Part shown: positions 42,901 through 46,843 of the stretch, in pieces | How positions within the stretch are numbered: position 1 is the first letter of the stretch | How the letters are laid out: every line of letters begins with the position of its first letter | From: Berberis thunbergii | Taxonomy: Eukaryota; Streptophyta; Magnoliopsida; Ranunculales; Berberidaceae | Direction: 5' to 3' | NCBI GenBank assembly: GCA_003290165.1 | Contig: QNQO01000830.1 | Span: 62,001-126,000 of the forward strand | DNA: 64,000 nt | Translations under genes and position numbers: made by a program | The notes under the pieces: model-generated | What the model was told of the DNA's origin: nothing | The model's input: only the letters and a program-made list of their open reading frames with translations | Database searches by the model: none

Positions 42901-43178
42901 GGAAAAGATTGGTGATCGTTCGAGGGAAGGAAAGAAAGTGACGAACTTACGAAGATTCTCGAATTGAGTCTTCAGACTTTTGGCGGGAAGTTATCTGCAA
43001 AACAGTATTGAGATTAAAGAAAAAAATTTGATTTCAACTAAAGACGTGAATTGAGAAAGAAGAGATGGAATTGCGGGAATACCCCAAGGTACAGGTTGAA
43101 GAGATCGATCAAAGCGGCTCGGGCTGGATTGAATTGGTAGCTTCTAGAAGCTGCAGCAGCTCTGTGATTTTGTTCCAT
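1..43178 (-). CDS. MED23: Mediator complex subunit 23 gene (18 exons seen, 3' end outside window)
   Basis: MED23 is a large alpha-helical subunit of the nuclear Mediator complex, which links transcription factors to RNA polymerase II. Eighteen minus-strand exons join in one open frame through GT-AG introns: 4,336 coding bases, or 1,445 codons plus one base. Recognisable blocks, in order, are [102 protein letters not shown] and [14 protein letters not shown]. Plant MED23 is about 1,600 residues, so roughly 160 C-terminal residues should lie left of position 1; none are found in 1-1362. The start is the ATG at 43178-43176 in context AAAATGG, giving the family N-terminus. Introns 1 to 17 measure 88, 165, 5033, 3679, 10311, 121, 256, 1070, 472, 1656, 76, 2244, 95, 10642, 107, 1386 and 79 bp. 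No nonsense codon or frameshift is seen, so the gene is probably functional. The family call is secure; exact ends rest on splice consensus and homology from memory. Confidence 0.93.
970..1261. mobile_element. Tourist-like MITE copy in intron 18
   Basis: The right end, TTCCATGCAACCAAACACAC, is followed by TTA, and its inverse TTGCATGGAATCC occurs at about 988. It resembles the better preserved copy at 18931-19220. The left terminus is degenerate. Confidence 0.45.
1363..2140 (-). CDS. MED23: MED23 exon 18 (residues 1187-1446, last exon in window)
   Basis: This 778-base exon after TGTTTCAG begins [17 protein letters not shown]. It includes [20 protein letters not shown], a Ser-rich linker, [60 protein letters not shown] and [17 protein letters not shown]. 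It ends with one base before donor GTATCC at 1362. The next exon, expected to start NIVALLH-like, is not in 1-1362. Confidence 0.92.
2220..2460 (-). CDS. MED23: MED23 exon 17 (residues 1106-1186)
   Basis: It completes Arg after CATTCAG and then encodes [70 protein letters not shown] and VLDLSK before donor GTAAAA. All blocks are characteristic of MED23. Confidence 0.93.
2461..3846. other. MED23 intron 16, non-coding
   Basis: This is AT-rich sequence without a recognisable gene. Near 3660-3720 there is a cluster of GATTAATC-type repeats (GATTAATTTTGATTAATCCCG) typical of degenerate plant repeats. Confidence 0.5.
3847..3995 (-). CDS. MED23: MED23 exon 16 (residues 1057-1106)
   Basis: It follows acceptor GTTTTAG and encodes [38 protein letters not shown] and [11 protein letters not shown] plus two bases of Arg, before donor GTAACC. 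The NRG.PEHWL and [11 protein letters not shown] blocks are conserved. Confidence 0.92.
4103..4228 (-). CDS. MED23: MED23 exon 15 (residues 1015-1056)
   Basis: These 42 whole codons after TTATTCAG encode [20 protein letters not shown] and [19 protein letters not shown], ending RIV before donor [26 protein letters not shown] is nearly invariant in plants, which anchors this exon 10.6 kb downstream of exon 14. Confidence 0.93.
4229..4724. other. Start of MED23 intron 14, nothing recognised
   Basis: AT-rich non-coding sequence between exon 15 and the first long-TIR element. Confidence 0.5.
4725..6040. mobile_element. Non-autonomous long-TIR (Mutator-like) element
   Basis: The left arm (about 4735-4910) and the inverse of the right arm (about 5895-6035) match. 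Both carry CCATTTTGG, a CAAGT.GAC stretch, and the shared block TCTTTTAAGACCAAAATA followed by CTAACTTG. The arms are about 150-170 bp. The interior has a CCACC-rich stretch (5520-5660) and no transposase. Termini are approximate and no clear target duplication was found. Confidence 0.6.
6041..9486. other. Intron 14 repeat-derived sequence without confident class
   Basis: No gene is recognised. A Gly/Cys-rich reading at 7450-7600 could be a decayed gag-like piece but is not assignable. An ACGTGGTTC motif with surrounding sequence at 8636-8720 resembles internal parts of old plant retroelements, and a similar stretch recurs at 28900-29060. Confidence 0.35.
10082..10288. repeat. 104 bp direct tandem duplication
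   Basis: The segment starting GAGGTAATTTTT at 10082 is repeated from 10186 with only about two differences (one T in a run, one G/A). The near identity points to a recent duplication inside intron 14. Confidence 0.85.
10390..10862 (+). mobile_element. Possible LTR with adjacent primer-binding-like site
   Basis: A TATATATAG box (about 10744-10751) and a leader-like purine-rich stretch are followed at about 10849 by TTGGCATCAGAGCC. That resembles the plant retroelement primer site TGGTATCAGAGC (initiator Met tRNA) with one change. No second LTR or coding sequence follows, so this would be a fragment. Confidence 0.3.
11105..11131. repeat. AAT trinucleotide microsatellite
   Basis: Eight or nine repeats of ATA/AAT inside intron 14. 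Confidence 0.85.
12237..12253. repeat. Run of 17 G residues
   Basis: An uninterrupted G17 tract in otherwise AT-rich intron sequence. Its length should vary between reads and alleles. Confidence 0.9.
12621..14285. repeat. Large inverted repeat in MED23 intron 14
   Basis: The segment 12698-13190 is repeated in inverse at 13838-14285 with roughly nine in ten bases matching by eye; the left arm has an extra 30 bp or so around a duplicated CCTATTTTCCTGTTTCACC. A second block, 12621-12676, is inverted at 13763-13818 with about two differences. The order is A-B-loop-A'-B', not a simple palindrome. Transcription through MED23 would place both arms in one RNA able to form a hairpin of about 450 bp. 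Confidence 0.85.
13624..13757 (-). mobile_element. tRNA-derived SINE
   Basis: Read on the minus strand, it starts ATGATAGCTCAACGGTTAGA (A-box TAGCTCAACGG), has a B-box GGTTCAAAGCC (inverse of 13698-13708), and ends in a 19-base A tail (T run 13624-13642). This is the polymerase III promoter layout of a tRNA-related SINE. The internal promoter boxes look intact. It sits in the loop of the large inverted repeat. Confidence 0.75.
14286..14870. other. End of intron 14, nothing recognised
   Basis: AT-rich sequence between the inverted repeat and exon 14, without a recognisable gene or repeat. Confidence 0.5.
14871..14984 (-). CDS. MED23: MED23 exon 14 (residues 977-1014)
   Basis: These 38 whole codons after GGTGCAG encode [19 protein letters not shown] and [19 protein letters not shown], ending at donor GTATGT. 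SPEEVT.NIYT.VDVLLHH is a conserved family block. The 10.6 kb intron 14 follows. Confidence 0.92.
15080..15250 (-). CDS. MED23: MED23 exon 13 (residues 920-976)
   Basis: These 57 whole codons after TTGACAG encode [52 protein letters not shown] and NSVNL. The donor is GTACGA. Its frame matches exon 14 and the block [15 protein letters not shown] of homologues. Confidence 0.91.
15251..16127. other. MED23 intron 12, left part, nothing recognised
   Basis: AT-rich non-coding sequence. A 60-70 codon minus-strand reading near 15671-15874 matches no family I know. Confidence 0.5.
16128..17070. mobile_element. Non-autonomous long-TIR (Mutator-like) element in intron 12
   Basis: The left arm has TTTTTGAGTTTGACC, then TTATGCCTATTTGAGTCTG and CCCTCAT. 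The inverse of the right arm has TTTTTTTGAGTTTGGCTCTC, then TTATGCTTATTTGAGTCTGG and CCCTCAT. Arm similarity extends about 120 bp, through a GTCAATG block. The interior is rich in CCACC/CATC (16480-16700) with a complementary G-rich part (16740-16870). No transposase is present. Confidence 0.7.
17071..17494. other. End of intron 12, nothing recognised
   Basis: AT-rich sequence between the long-TIR element and exon 12. Confidence 0.5.
17495..17740 (-). CDS. MED23: MED23 exon 12 (residues 838-919)
   Basis: This exon has 82 whole codons after acceptor TTCCAG. It begins [19 protein letters not shown], continues [18 protein letters not shown] and [20 protein letters not shown], and ends [12 protein letters not shown] before donor GTTTAT. 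Intron 11 before it is only 76 bp, the shortest in the gene. Confidence 0.93.
17817..17979 (-). CDS. MED23: MED23 exon 11 (residues 783-837)
   Basis: It completes the Arg codon, then encodes [38 protein letters not shown] and [15 protein letters not shown] before donor [22 protein letters not shown] and SLRDFF are family-invariant blocks. Confidence 0.92.
17980..18930. other. MED23 intron 10, part without recognised feature
   Basis: Moderately GC-balanced stretches at 18220-18620 read like decayed coding sequence on the plus strand, possibly an old retroelement, but no domain can be named. Confidence 0.35.
18931..19220. mobile_element. Tourist-like (PIF/Harbinger) MITE
   Basis: The termini ATGGTGTGTTCGGTTGCATG and (inverse) AGTTGTGTTCCGTTGCATGG are inverted repeats, flanked on both sides by TTA (18928-18930 and 19221-19223). 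The 290 bp length, the TTA duplication and the GTGTTNGGTT-type end fit Tourist-like MITEs. Confidence 0.7.
19224..19635. other. Intron 10 next to exon 10, nothing recognised
   Basis: No gene or repeat identified. Confidence 0.5.
19636..19730 (-). CDS. MED23: MED23 exon 10 (residues 752-783)
   Basis: Ninety-five bases after TTCTGCAG encode [16 protein letters not shown] and then [14 protein letters not shown] plus AG of the next Arg codon, before donor [18 protein letters not shown] is strongly conserved in plant MED23. Confidence 0.9.
19731..20202. other. MED23 intron 9, nothing recognised
   Basis: A 472 bp AT-rich intron without visible insertions. Confidence 0.6.
20203..20286 (-). CDS. 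MED23: MED23 exon 9 (residues 724-751)
   Basis: These 28 codons are [16 protein letters not shown] and [12 protein letters not shown], between acceptor TTGGCAG and donor GTAATG. They match the family block [15 protein letters not shown]. The exon is too short to show as a long open frame and was placed by homology and phase. Confidence 0.9.
20590..21230 (+). pseudogene. LINE ORF2 endonuclease fragment in intron 8
   Basis: A plus-strand reading at 20775-20858 gives [16 protein letters not shown], like the GGDFNVI motif of LINE AP-endonucleases. Further on, in broken frames, come [11 protein letters not shown] (about 20950) and [14 protein letters not shown] (about 21030), matching the RLDRFLVS..W and SDHSPI motifs. 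Frames are interrupted by stops and shifts, and the reverse transcriptase part is missing. It lies antisense to MED23. Confidence 0.6.
21357..21637 (-). CDS. MED23: MED23 exon 8 (residues 630-723)
   Basis: This 281-base exon follows acceptor TATTTCAG. It encodes [35 protein letters not shown], a variable segment, then [20 protein letters not shown] and EESLFFGQ before donor GTAATG. The frame and motifs are continuous with exons 7 and 9. Confidence 0.92.
21894..22107 (-). CDS. MED23: MED23 exon 7 (residues 559-630)
   Basis: It starts [20 protein letters not shown] after TTTGCAG, continues [11 protein letters not shown] and [18 protein letters not shown], and ends [11 protein letters not shown] plus one base before GTAAGT. 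All blocks are family-conserved. Two extra residues (GL) sit before the NPQS motif relative to homologues I remember. Confidence 0.92.
22229..22446 (-). CDS. MED23: MED23 exon 6 (residues 486-558)
   Basis: Two bases complete a Glu codon with exon 5, giving [20 protein letters not shown] and [13 protein letters not shown]. The exon then runs to [18 protein letters not shown] and ends DPKK. The acceptor is CATTGCAG and the donor is the less common GTACAA. The frame is open and the conserved HVTWLLAQ block is intact. Confidence 0.92.
22447..23335. other. Start of intron 5, degenerate repeats
   Basis: No gene recognised. At 23020-23090 there are CGTGTCCATGTCC-like runs of the kind found in old hAT-like repeats. 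Confidence 0.35.
23336..24115 (+). pseudogene. LINE ORF2 3' end (zf-RVT region) in intron 5
   Basis: Plus-strand pieces read [20 protein letters not shown] (23459-23518), then in the next frame [20 protein letters not shown]. These match the W....G.FSV.S.Y and FF.W......T...L..RG signature of the zinc-binding domain that follows LINE reverse transcriptases. The piece ends near an A-rich tail (about 24094-24112). It is frameshifted and has no catalytic part. Confidence 0.6.
24465..24694. repeat. Direct repeat flanking the gypsy insertion site
   Basis: TATTTACACAAATA followed by GTAAATAAACATGAGG occurs at about 24466 and again at about 24625. This suggests an older repeat into which the Ty3/gypsy element inserted. 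Confidence 0.6.
24695..25373 (+). repeat. 5' LTR of the gypsy element (3' end altered)
   Basis: It matches the 3' LTR from TGATAGACC through CATTGCTCATTCTGC, then diverges into reverse-transcriptase sequence. It includes a stretch absent from the 3' copy and vice versa, so the two LTRs have diverged by small indels. Confidence 0.85.
25374..26190 (+). pseudogene. Gypsy reverse transcriptase (C-terminal half) and RNase H
   Basis: It begins at the catalytic motif [10 protein letters not shown] (F.DD type), continues [20 protein letters not shown] and [18 protein letters not shown], then RNase H with [15 protein letters not shown] and [16 protein letters not shown], and ends with [10 protein letters not shown]. 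In-frame stops occur (after KKDNSG, after GQMFIV, and near IIKLMS), so it is dead. The first frame opens inside the LTR at 25295, an LTR-polymerase fusion created by the deletion. Confidence 0.85.
26216..27640 (+). pseudogene. Gypsy integrase and C-terminal domain
   Basis: The zinc finger (H2C2) spans [17 protein letters not shown] to CNICQRNKH. The core includes [44 protein letters not shown] and [15 protein letters not shown], which carry the expected acidic residues; E of the D,D-35-E triad is at PSEVV. A stop lies between zinc finger and core (after ISLPA) and another after RRDPSSC. A later piece reads [20 protein letters not shown], the usual tail before the chromodomain position. Confidence 0.85.
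27640..27654 (+). other. Polypurine tract of the gypsy element
   Basis: The purine run TTGGGGGGAAGAAT immediately precedes the 3' LTR start, as expected for plus-strand priming. Confidence 0.75.
27655..28332 (+). repeat. 3' LTR of the gypsy element
   Basis: A 678 bp LTR starting TGATAGACC and ending ATATCA, followed by the GGACT target duplication. Confidence 0.88.
28338..31643. other. Intron 5 degenerate repeat sequence
   Basis: No gene is recognised. A stretch at 28860-29060 and 29880-30420 resembles old retroelement sequence, interrupted at about 29365-29850 by an AT-rich block bounded by GGGCCCC and GGGCCTC. CGTGTTGTGTCACGTCC at about 31250 resembles degenerate hAT-related repeats. Confidence 0.35.
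31644..32075 (+). mobile_element. Solo LTR
   Basis: It starts TGTCAC and ends GTGACA, 432 bp. It has a TATAAATA box at about 31862 followed by a leader-like CAAGTTCTAGTTCTC region. CTAG flanks both sides (31640-31643 and 32076-32079). No internal retroelement domain is adjacent, so it is best read as a solo LTR left by recombination between two LTRs. The perfect 13-base extended inverted ends (CGCCTAGTGTCAC) leave a DNA element as a weaker alternative. Confidence 0.6.
32080..32757. other. End of intron 5, nothing confident
   Basis: CGCCTAGG-type motifs at 32090-32180 and a TGTGTTGTGTCGTGTCGTGT run near 32490-32510 look like decayed repeats. Confidence 0.4.
32758..32989 (-). CDS. MED23: MED23 exon 5 (residues 409-486)
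   Basis: This 232-base exon begins [17 protein letters not shown] after acceptor TTGTAG. It continues through [20 protein letters not shown] and [18 protein letters not shown] and ends ELLKLTSS plus one base before donor GTAATA. The phase matches exon 6 across a 10.3 kb intron. Confidence 0.92.
32990..33534. other. Start of intron 4 next to exon 5, nothing recognised
   Basis: No gene or repeat identified between exon 5 and the long-TIR element. Confidence 0.5.
33535..34795. mobile_element. Non-autonomous long-TIR (Mutator-like) element in intron 4
   Basis: The left arm contains TTTCCAATCAACCGAGGTTT and GCACGTGAGCTCAACTCAAC. The inverse of the right arm contains TTTTCAATCAACCGTGGTCC and GCACGTGAGCTCAACTAAAC. 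The arms run about 170 bp. The interior is CCACC/CATCACC-rich (33800-33990) with complementary G-rich sequence (34480-34560). No transposase frame. Outer termini are approximate. Confidence 0.7.
34796..36668. other. Intron 4 remainder, nothing confident
   Basis: AT-rich sequence with a short AAAT microsatellite (about 36640-36659) next to exon 4. No gene recognised. Confidence 0.45.
36669..37652 (-). CDS. MED23: MED23 exon 4 (residues 81-408, the largest exon)
   Basis: This is a 984-base exon of 328 whole codons. It starts at [13 protein letters not shown] after acceptor TTTTGCAG and ends at VLGEPLHGE before donor GTGATA. It covers a low-complexity Ser/Pro/Thr linker (roughly residues 140-200) followed by the helical blocks [49 protein letters not shown] and [17 protein letters not shown]. 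All of these are family hallmarks. Confidence 0.93.
37735..38175 (-). pseudogene. LINE ORF2 C-terminal fragment in intron 3
   Basis: The minus strand reads [20 protein letters not shown], the IW..WKERN..IFEG signature at the end of plant LINE ORF2. It is preceded by degenerate zinc-binding-region sequence, and downstream on that strand a T/A-rich tail region follows (37735-37760). It lies in the same orientation as MED23. Confidence 0.6.
38176..39284. other. Intron 3 sequence between two LINE pieces
   Basis: No domain recognised. It may be decayed middle sequence of the same minus-strand LINE, since reverse transcriptase lies to its right and the C-terminal end to its left. Confidence 0.35.
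39285..39782 (-). pseudogene. LINE reverse transcriptase fragment in intron 3
   Basis: The minus strand reads [19 protein letters not shown], then a stop, [10 protein letters not shown] and [18 protein letters not shown] frame-shifted [16 protein letters not shown] follows, and finally [13 protein letters not shown]. These match the FRPISL, LDFEKAYD, RGLRQGD and FADDTLLF motifs. The catalytic FADD has become FAYD and stops interrupt the frame, so it is dead. Confidence 0.75.
39783..40299. other. Intron 3, nothing confident
   Basis: Probably retroelement-derived, but no motif identified. Confidence 0.35.
40300..40480 (+). pseudogene. LINE zinc-binding (zf-RVT) fragment, plus strand
   Basis: An open reading from 40336 gives [33 protein letters not shown] and EVCSL. 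This matches the W..K.P.KV.FF....... RL.T..NL..R....C.LC signature of LINE ORF2. Its orientation is opposite to the LINE fragments just to the left, so it is a separate insertion. Confidence 0.65.
40726..41758. mobile_element. hAT-like element carrying an ATP sulfurylase gene fragment
   Basis: The ends are TAGGGATGGCAATG and, inverted, TAGGGATGACAGTG. They are flanked by GGTGTGTT (40718-40725) and TGTGTGTT (41759-41766), an 8 bp target duplication with one difference, as for hAT elements. Subterminal regions on both sides share CGGAT/GGCGGAT-type motifs (CCGCTCCGCC and GTATCCGCC). There is no transposase; the interior is host-derived coding sequence on the minus strand. This is a Pack-type arrangement inside MED23 intron 3. 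Confidence 0.7.
40906..41349 (-). pseudogene. ATP sulfurylase N-terminal fragment
   Basis: A 147-codon open frame. From about residue 50 it reads [80 protein letters not shown] and [11 protein letters not shown]. This matches the N-terminal domain of plastid ATP sulfurylase (sulfate plus ATP to APS), whose full length is about 460 residues. The preceding 45-50 residues (Arg, Asn, Pro and Thr-rich) resemble a transit peptide. Homology stops abruptly after LLAI; the catalytic HNGH-type region is absent. It has no internal stop and lies in the MED23 orientation, within the hAT-like element. It is not expected to be an active enzyme. Confidence 0.85.
41767..42685. other. Intron 3 next to exon 3, nothing recognised
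   Basis: AT-rich intron sequence without recognisable insertions. Confidence 0.5.
42686..42785 (-). CDS. MED23: MED23 exon 3
   Basis: One hundred bases complete the split serine codon, then encode [22 protein letters not shown] and LLQSQFQ, ending in phase 0 before donor GTAAGG. The [12 protein letters not shown] block is strongly conserved in plant MED23. The following intron is 5.0 kb and full of transposon remnants. Confidence 0.9.
42951..42994 (-). CDS. MED23: MED23 exon 2 (44-base small exon)
   Basis: The acceptor TTTTGCAG precedes it and the donor GTAAGTTC follows it. It encodes [14 protein letters not shown] plus two bases of the next codon. The SRQK core matches the family and the phase joins both neighbouring exons. 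It is the shortest exon in the gene. Confidence 0.88.
43083..43178 (-). CDS. MED23: MED23 exon 1 (residues 1-32)
   Basis: This exon has 32 codons and ends in phase 0. It starts [16 protein letters not shown] and ends [10 protein letters not shown], the conserved N-terminus of plant MED23. The donor GTATTC follows at 43082. The leader before the ATG is pyrimidine-rich. An alternative read-through frame continues past the donor but loses all similarity to the family. Confidence 0.92.
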
Positions 43179-43430
43179 TTTTTGGATATTGGAGAGAATG
43201 AAAAGGGAAAGGGAGAGACTTGAGAAGAAAAGGAGAGACTTGAGGCAAAAGAAAGAAGAGAGGTAGAACACAACACCCACTGAGAAAGAGACTTTGTGAA
43301 GAAATAAAATCTATTGGAAAAAGAGATCAACTGATCTGTGTTGAGTTTTCACTCATCACTTCCCTTTGCTTCCTGTTCTTCTTCCCCTTTGTTTCTTCTT
43401 CATACTAGATTGTGCCCCCAAAAGCATTCC
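43179..43430 (-). promoter_or_regulatory. MED23: MED23 leader and proximal promoter
   Basis: On the minus strand the sequence before the ATG is strongly pyrimidine-rich (runs such as TCTCTCCTTTTCTTC between 43185 and 43270). This resembles the Y-patch and CT-rich leaders of plant genes. I see no clear TATA box, so the start site is not placed. The next 90 bp rightward lead into a poly-T tract and the nested transposon at 43520, so the intact promoter is short or partly transposon-derived. Confidence 0.4.
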
Positions 43431-43471
43431 CTAATTATCAAAAGCCTGAGTTTTGAATTTCTTACTCTTTT

Positions 43472-43497
43472 TGTTTTTTTTTTTTTTTTTTTTTTTT
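43472..43497. repeat. Poly-T tract upstream of MED23
   Basis: A run of about 24 or more T residues next to the long-TIR element upstream of MED23. Confidence 0.85.
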
Positions 43498-43995
43498 AGG
43501 GGCATTGGGTTTTAAGTCGGGCAGCGACTACTCACACCACCATTAGTCTGCTCTCTCACACCATCTACTTTTTTTCTCACACCACCATACTTTCTCACAT
43601 CACCAATATAAATAATAAACCAACATTTTTCTATTTCTCATTCAAATCGAAACTCCATTCCTCTCTCCCCCATTCGAATCTATTCCCTCTCTCACATTCA
43701 AATATCTTGCAAATCTCTTCTCACATTCAAATATCTTGCAAAATCAAAACTAATTTCTTCACTCTCCCTCAAAATCTCTTCAATCTCCCTCAAAATCGAA
43801 CCCCAAATAACAATCTCCCCAAAAAATTTCAGAAAAACAAAGTAATCTCATGTAAACTTCAGAAATATTTTCAATCACAAAAATAAAGTAAACTTCAGAA
43901 GAAAAAAATATTCAGAAATCACAAAAAAAATATTTTTCGCATGAGACACTGCGAGGTTTTGCGTTGATCTGAGCAAACAGTAATAAAATTTGCTG

Positions 43996-44481
43996 ATAAC
44001 TCAGAGTACTACAACTTTTGTGTTTTGATTAACTTAATAATCGGTTTCGATCGAGTTCATAATAGTTGGCCGAAATTCAGTAATACTATCCCATTTTTAT
44101 TACGCAACTTTAGTATTTAAAACATTTTCAAGTGATTAAAGTTTTGTTAATTAGATAACTCAGATTAATACAATATTTGTGTTTTGATCAACTTGATAAT
44201 CGGTCACGATTGAGCACGTAAATTGACCGAAAGTCATAAACACTATTCCATTTTCATTGCAAAACATATTTGCACAACTTTAGTAAAATGACCAAAACTT
44301 GCTCATTTCAAAACATTTTCAAGTGATTCAAGTTGTGTTTATTAAATAACTCGGAGTATTATAATTTTTGTGTTTGAATGAGCTTGAGAATCAATCTTGA
44401 TCAAGCATATAAGTTGGCCGAAAGTCATAGACACTATCTCGTTTTCATTGCAAGACAGATTTGCGTGACTTTAGTAAAATG
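43996..44481. repeat. Tandem repeat of about 160-190 bp inside the Mutator-like element
   Basis: Units begin near 43996, 44154 and 44346 with GATAACTCAGA/ATAACTCGGAG, and share TTGTGTTTTGAT, GGCCGAAAGTCATA and AACATTTTCAAGTGATT. The third unit is interrupted at 44482 and resumes at about 46563, followed by a partial fourth (46609-46710). Confidence 0.75.
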
Positions 44482-46546
44482 ACTACAAGAAATTTATCAT
44501 TTACCAACAAAAATGTTTATACGAATTTCAATTTCCTTGTTAATAGGGTATCATTGTCAACGAAAAAAATTTCATTGAAAAAACCATAAACTTGTTACTT
44601 TTTTCCAACAAAATATATTTAGTGGAAAATTTTCCTTTTTAAATAGGTGGCGAGAAGCATTCCATCAAAACCTAATTTATCGCCGAATTGATTTAACAAC
44701 GAAATATTTTTATGGCCACAAAATACTAGTTCCTTAGTAATTCTGGCATCACCTGAAATGAAATATTTTGTTGCTAAAGAATACTAATTTTAACAACAAA
44801 TTATTTTTCTTATTAATGGAATATTGACACATATTCATATCTCTTTAGTAAATAAATATATTTTCCTAGACAATAATCACATTATTGGTAATGATTCGGT
44901 TCGTTGATAATGATTGATAATTATTTCCATTAGTTTTTTTCTTGTTAAAGCACGTATATTAATTTATGGCAACAAAGTAATATTTCATTAAAAATTATTA
45001 CACTATTGGCAACGCTTTTTATTTTGTCGGAAATAATATATTTTTTAATTAAATCTCTGTAGCAAGGAAATAAATATTTTTTTTTGTAATTATAATTTTG
45101 TTAGTAGCAAATTGTTTTCTAGGTAAAAAGTGATAATTACTTTCATAAAAATTTGTTTCTCGTTAATCACTAACTATTTTGTAGTGACAAATCATAATTT
45201 CGTTGGAAATTAGTATACTCAGTACAAGAAATGCGTTATTTACTAGCAAAATTTTATTTTTCTTATTAATATGTTACTATTTCTAACAGAAATAAATTTT
45301 ATTGGAAAAGCCATAAAGTTGCCATTTTTTGTAACACAATCTATTTTGTTAGCAACTTTTCTTTGTTAAAGAGTTGGGGGAAAATATTCCTTCTAAAAGC
45401 AATTTTTACCAATATTATTTAGCAATAAAATAATTCTCTGTAAACGAAATTTTAGTTTGTTAATAATTATGACGCCATTTACAATAAATTGTTTCACTAC
45501 TAATAAAGATTAATATTATTGACAAATATTTTCTTGATAAATGTACTATAACACTTGTTCGTGTCTCTTCAACAATGAAACTAAATTTTTTCTAATTAAT
45601 TATCATGTTATTACTATGATTTATTTGGTTACTTATAATGAATTTTTTTTTCATGAAATTTATATATGTTTATAGCTCATAACTTCTTTACAGTGTTAAA
45701 ATATTATAGGTAACAATTTATTTCATTGCTAAATATTGATAAAATTTCCATGAACTTTTTTTTCTTATTAAGGTTCACTTTTTTATTTACAACAATTTAA
45801 AATTTTTTCATTGGGGATATAACTAATTTCAATAACATATCTAATAATGAAATGTTATTACTATTTTGTTACTAATTATAATAGTGTTATTGATAATTTT
45901 TTCCATTGCTAAAAGTGGTAAATATTTCACATAAAACTTATAGTCGTGAAAATATTTAGTATAATTTATAGTGACAAAATATAATTTATTGGTCTCTGTT
46001 ATATACGTAGCAACTATTTTTTATCGCAAAAGAAGAATAATTTGATTTAATAAGCTATAAGTTAGTTCACACAACATAATTATTCAAATAGCTCGACTGG
46101 TAAAGATTGCAATAGATTTTACTATAGGTATATACAAGTTACCTTGGTAATTATTAACAGTACCTATGAAAACTTCGTTGGTATATTTTCATTTTACCAA
46201 CGAAAAAGTTATTTGATAAAGGTAGTTACCTTTTCGCACGTCAATTTTCCTTGAAGATTCTAAGCTTTTTCGAGAAAAATATTCATAGGTAAATAAAGTT
46301 TTCTGACAACAAAACAATTTGTAGGTAAAGATATTTGATTTTTACCAACGGATTTTCTTGATAGTTGTCGGTATTACCAGCACCATATTTTCTTGACTTA
46401 TCATTCGTTTTACCAACAAAAAATTTAATTCCTTGATAAAAACCTTTAGCTATGGGGATGCCTCCAGGAACCCAATAACGAATTTTTTCTTTGTTAAAAG
46501 TTTTTGCAACAAAATTTTGATTTTTGTAAAGATAATTTTTTTCTTG
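44482..46546. mobile_element. CACTA-like element nested in the tandem repeat
   Basis: It begins ACTACAAGAAATTTATCATT, like CACTA termini (CACTACAAGAAA). The inverse of its right end reads CAAGAAAAAAATTATCTTTA. It interrupts the third repeat unit cleanly. A second internal ACAAGAAATGCGTTATTTAC at about 45223 starts a diverged direct copy of the first 700 bp. It is very AT-rich with many AACAAAATATTTTGTTGC-like motifs, and has no coding sequence. The right terminus lacks the GTAGTG end, so the class is probable, not certain. Confidence 0.5.
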
Positions 46547-46843
46547 AAAAATGCCTTAATTGTTGCTCATTTCAACATTTTCAAGTGATTTAAGTTGTGT
46601 TTATTAGATAACTCATAATAGTACTACAACTTTCGTGTTTTGATGAGCTTGAGATTGGTCTCAATTGAAGGTTTAAATTAGTCGAAAGTTATACTATTTT
46701 GCATTTTTTTTTCGTTTTGGGTTTGGGTTTATTTGTTAAGTTATGCATATTTATTGGTGGTATAAGTAAGTAAAGAAAAAAAACTCATTGGTGGTATGAG
46801 AAAGAGGAAATGGTGGTGTGGAGTAATCGTTGCCTTTAAGTTA

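Larger units (their letters stand above)
43520..46834. mobile_element. Mutator-like long-TIR element, non-autonomous, 3.3 kb
   Basis: The left end is GGCAGCGACTACTCACACCA and the right end, inverted, GGCAACGATTACTCCACACC. Similarity continues inward about 100 bp (CTCTCTCACACCA against CTTTCTCATACCA, and CACCAATATAAAT against CACCAATAAAT). Flanks TTTAAGTCG (43511-43519) and TTTAAGTTA (46835-46843) make a 9 bp target duplication with two differences, as for Mutator-like elements. It contains internal tandem repeats and a nested element, and no transposase frame. It starts about 340 bp upstream of the MED23 ATG. Confidence 0.75.

Noticed and set aside
44482..46546. Possible centromere-like or satellite array
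   Set aside because: The repeats are diverged, few and bounded by CACTA-like ends within a larger TIR element, so a transposon explains them better.
43520..46834. CRISPR-like interpretation of the repeated units
   Set aside because: Plant nuclear context; units are long, diverged and contiguous, without spacers.
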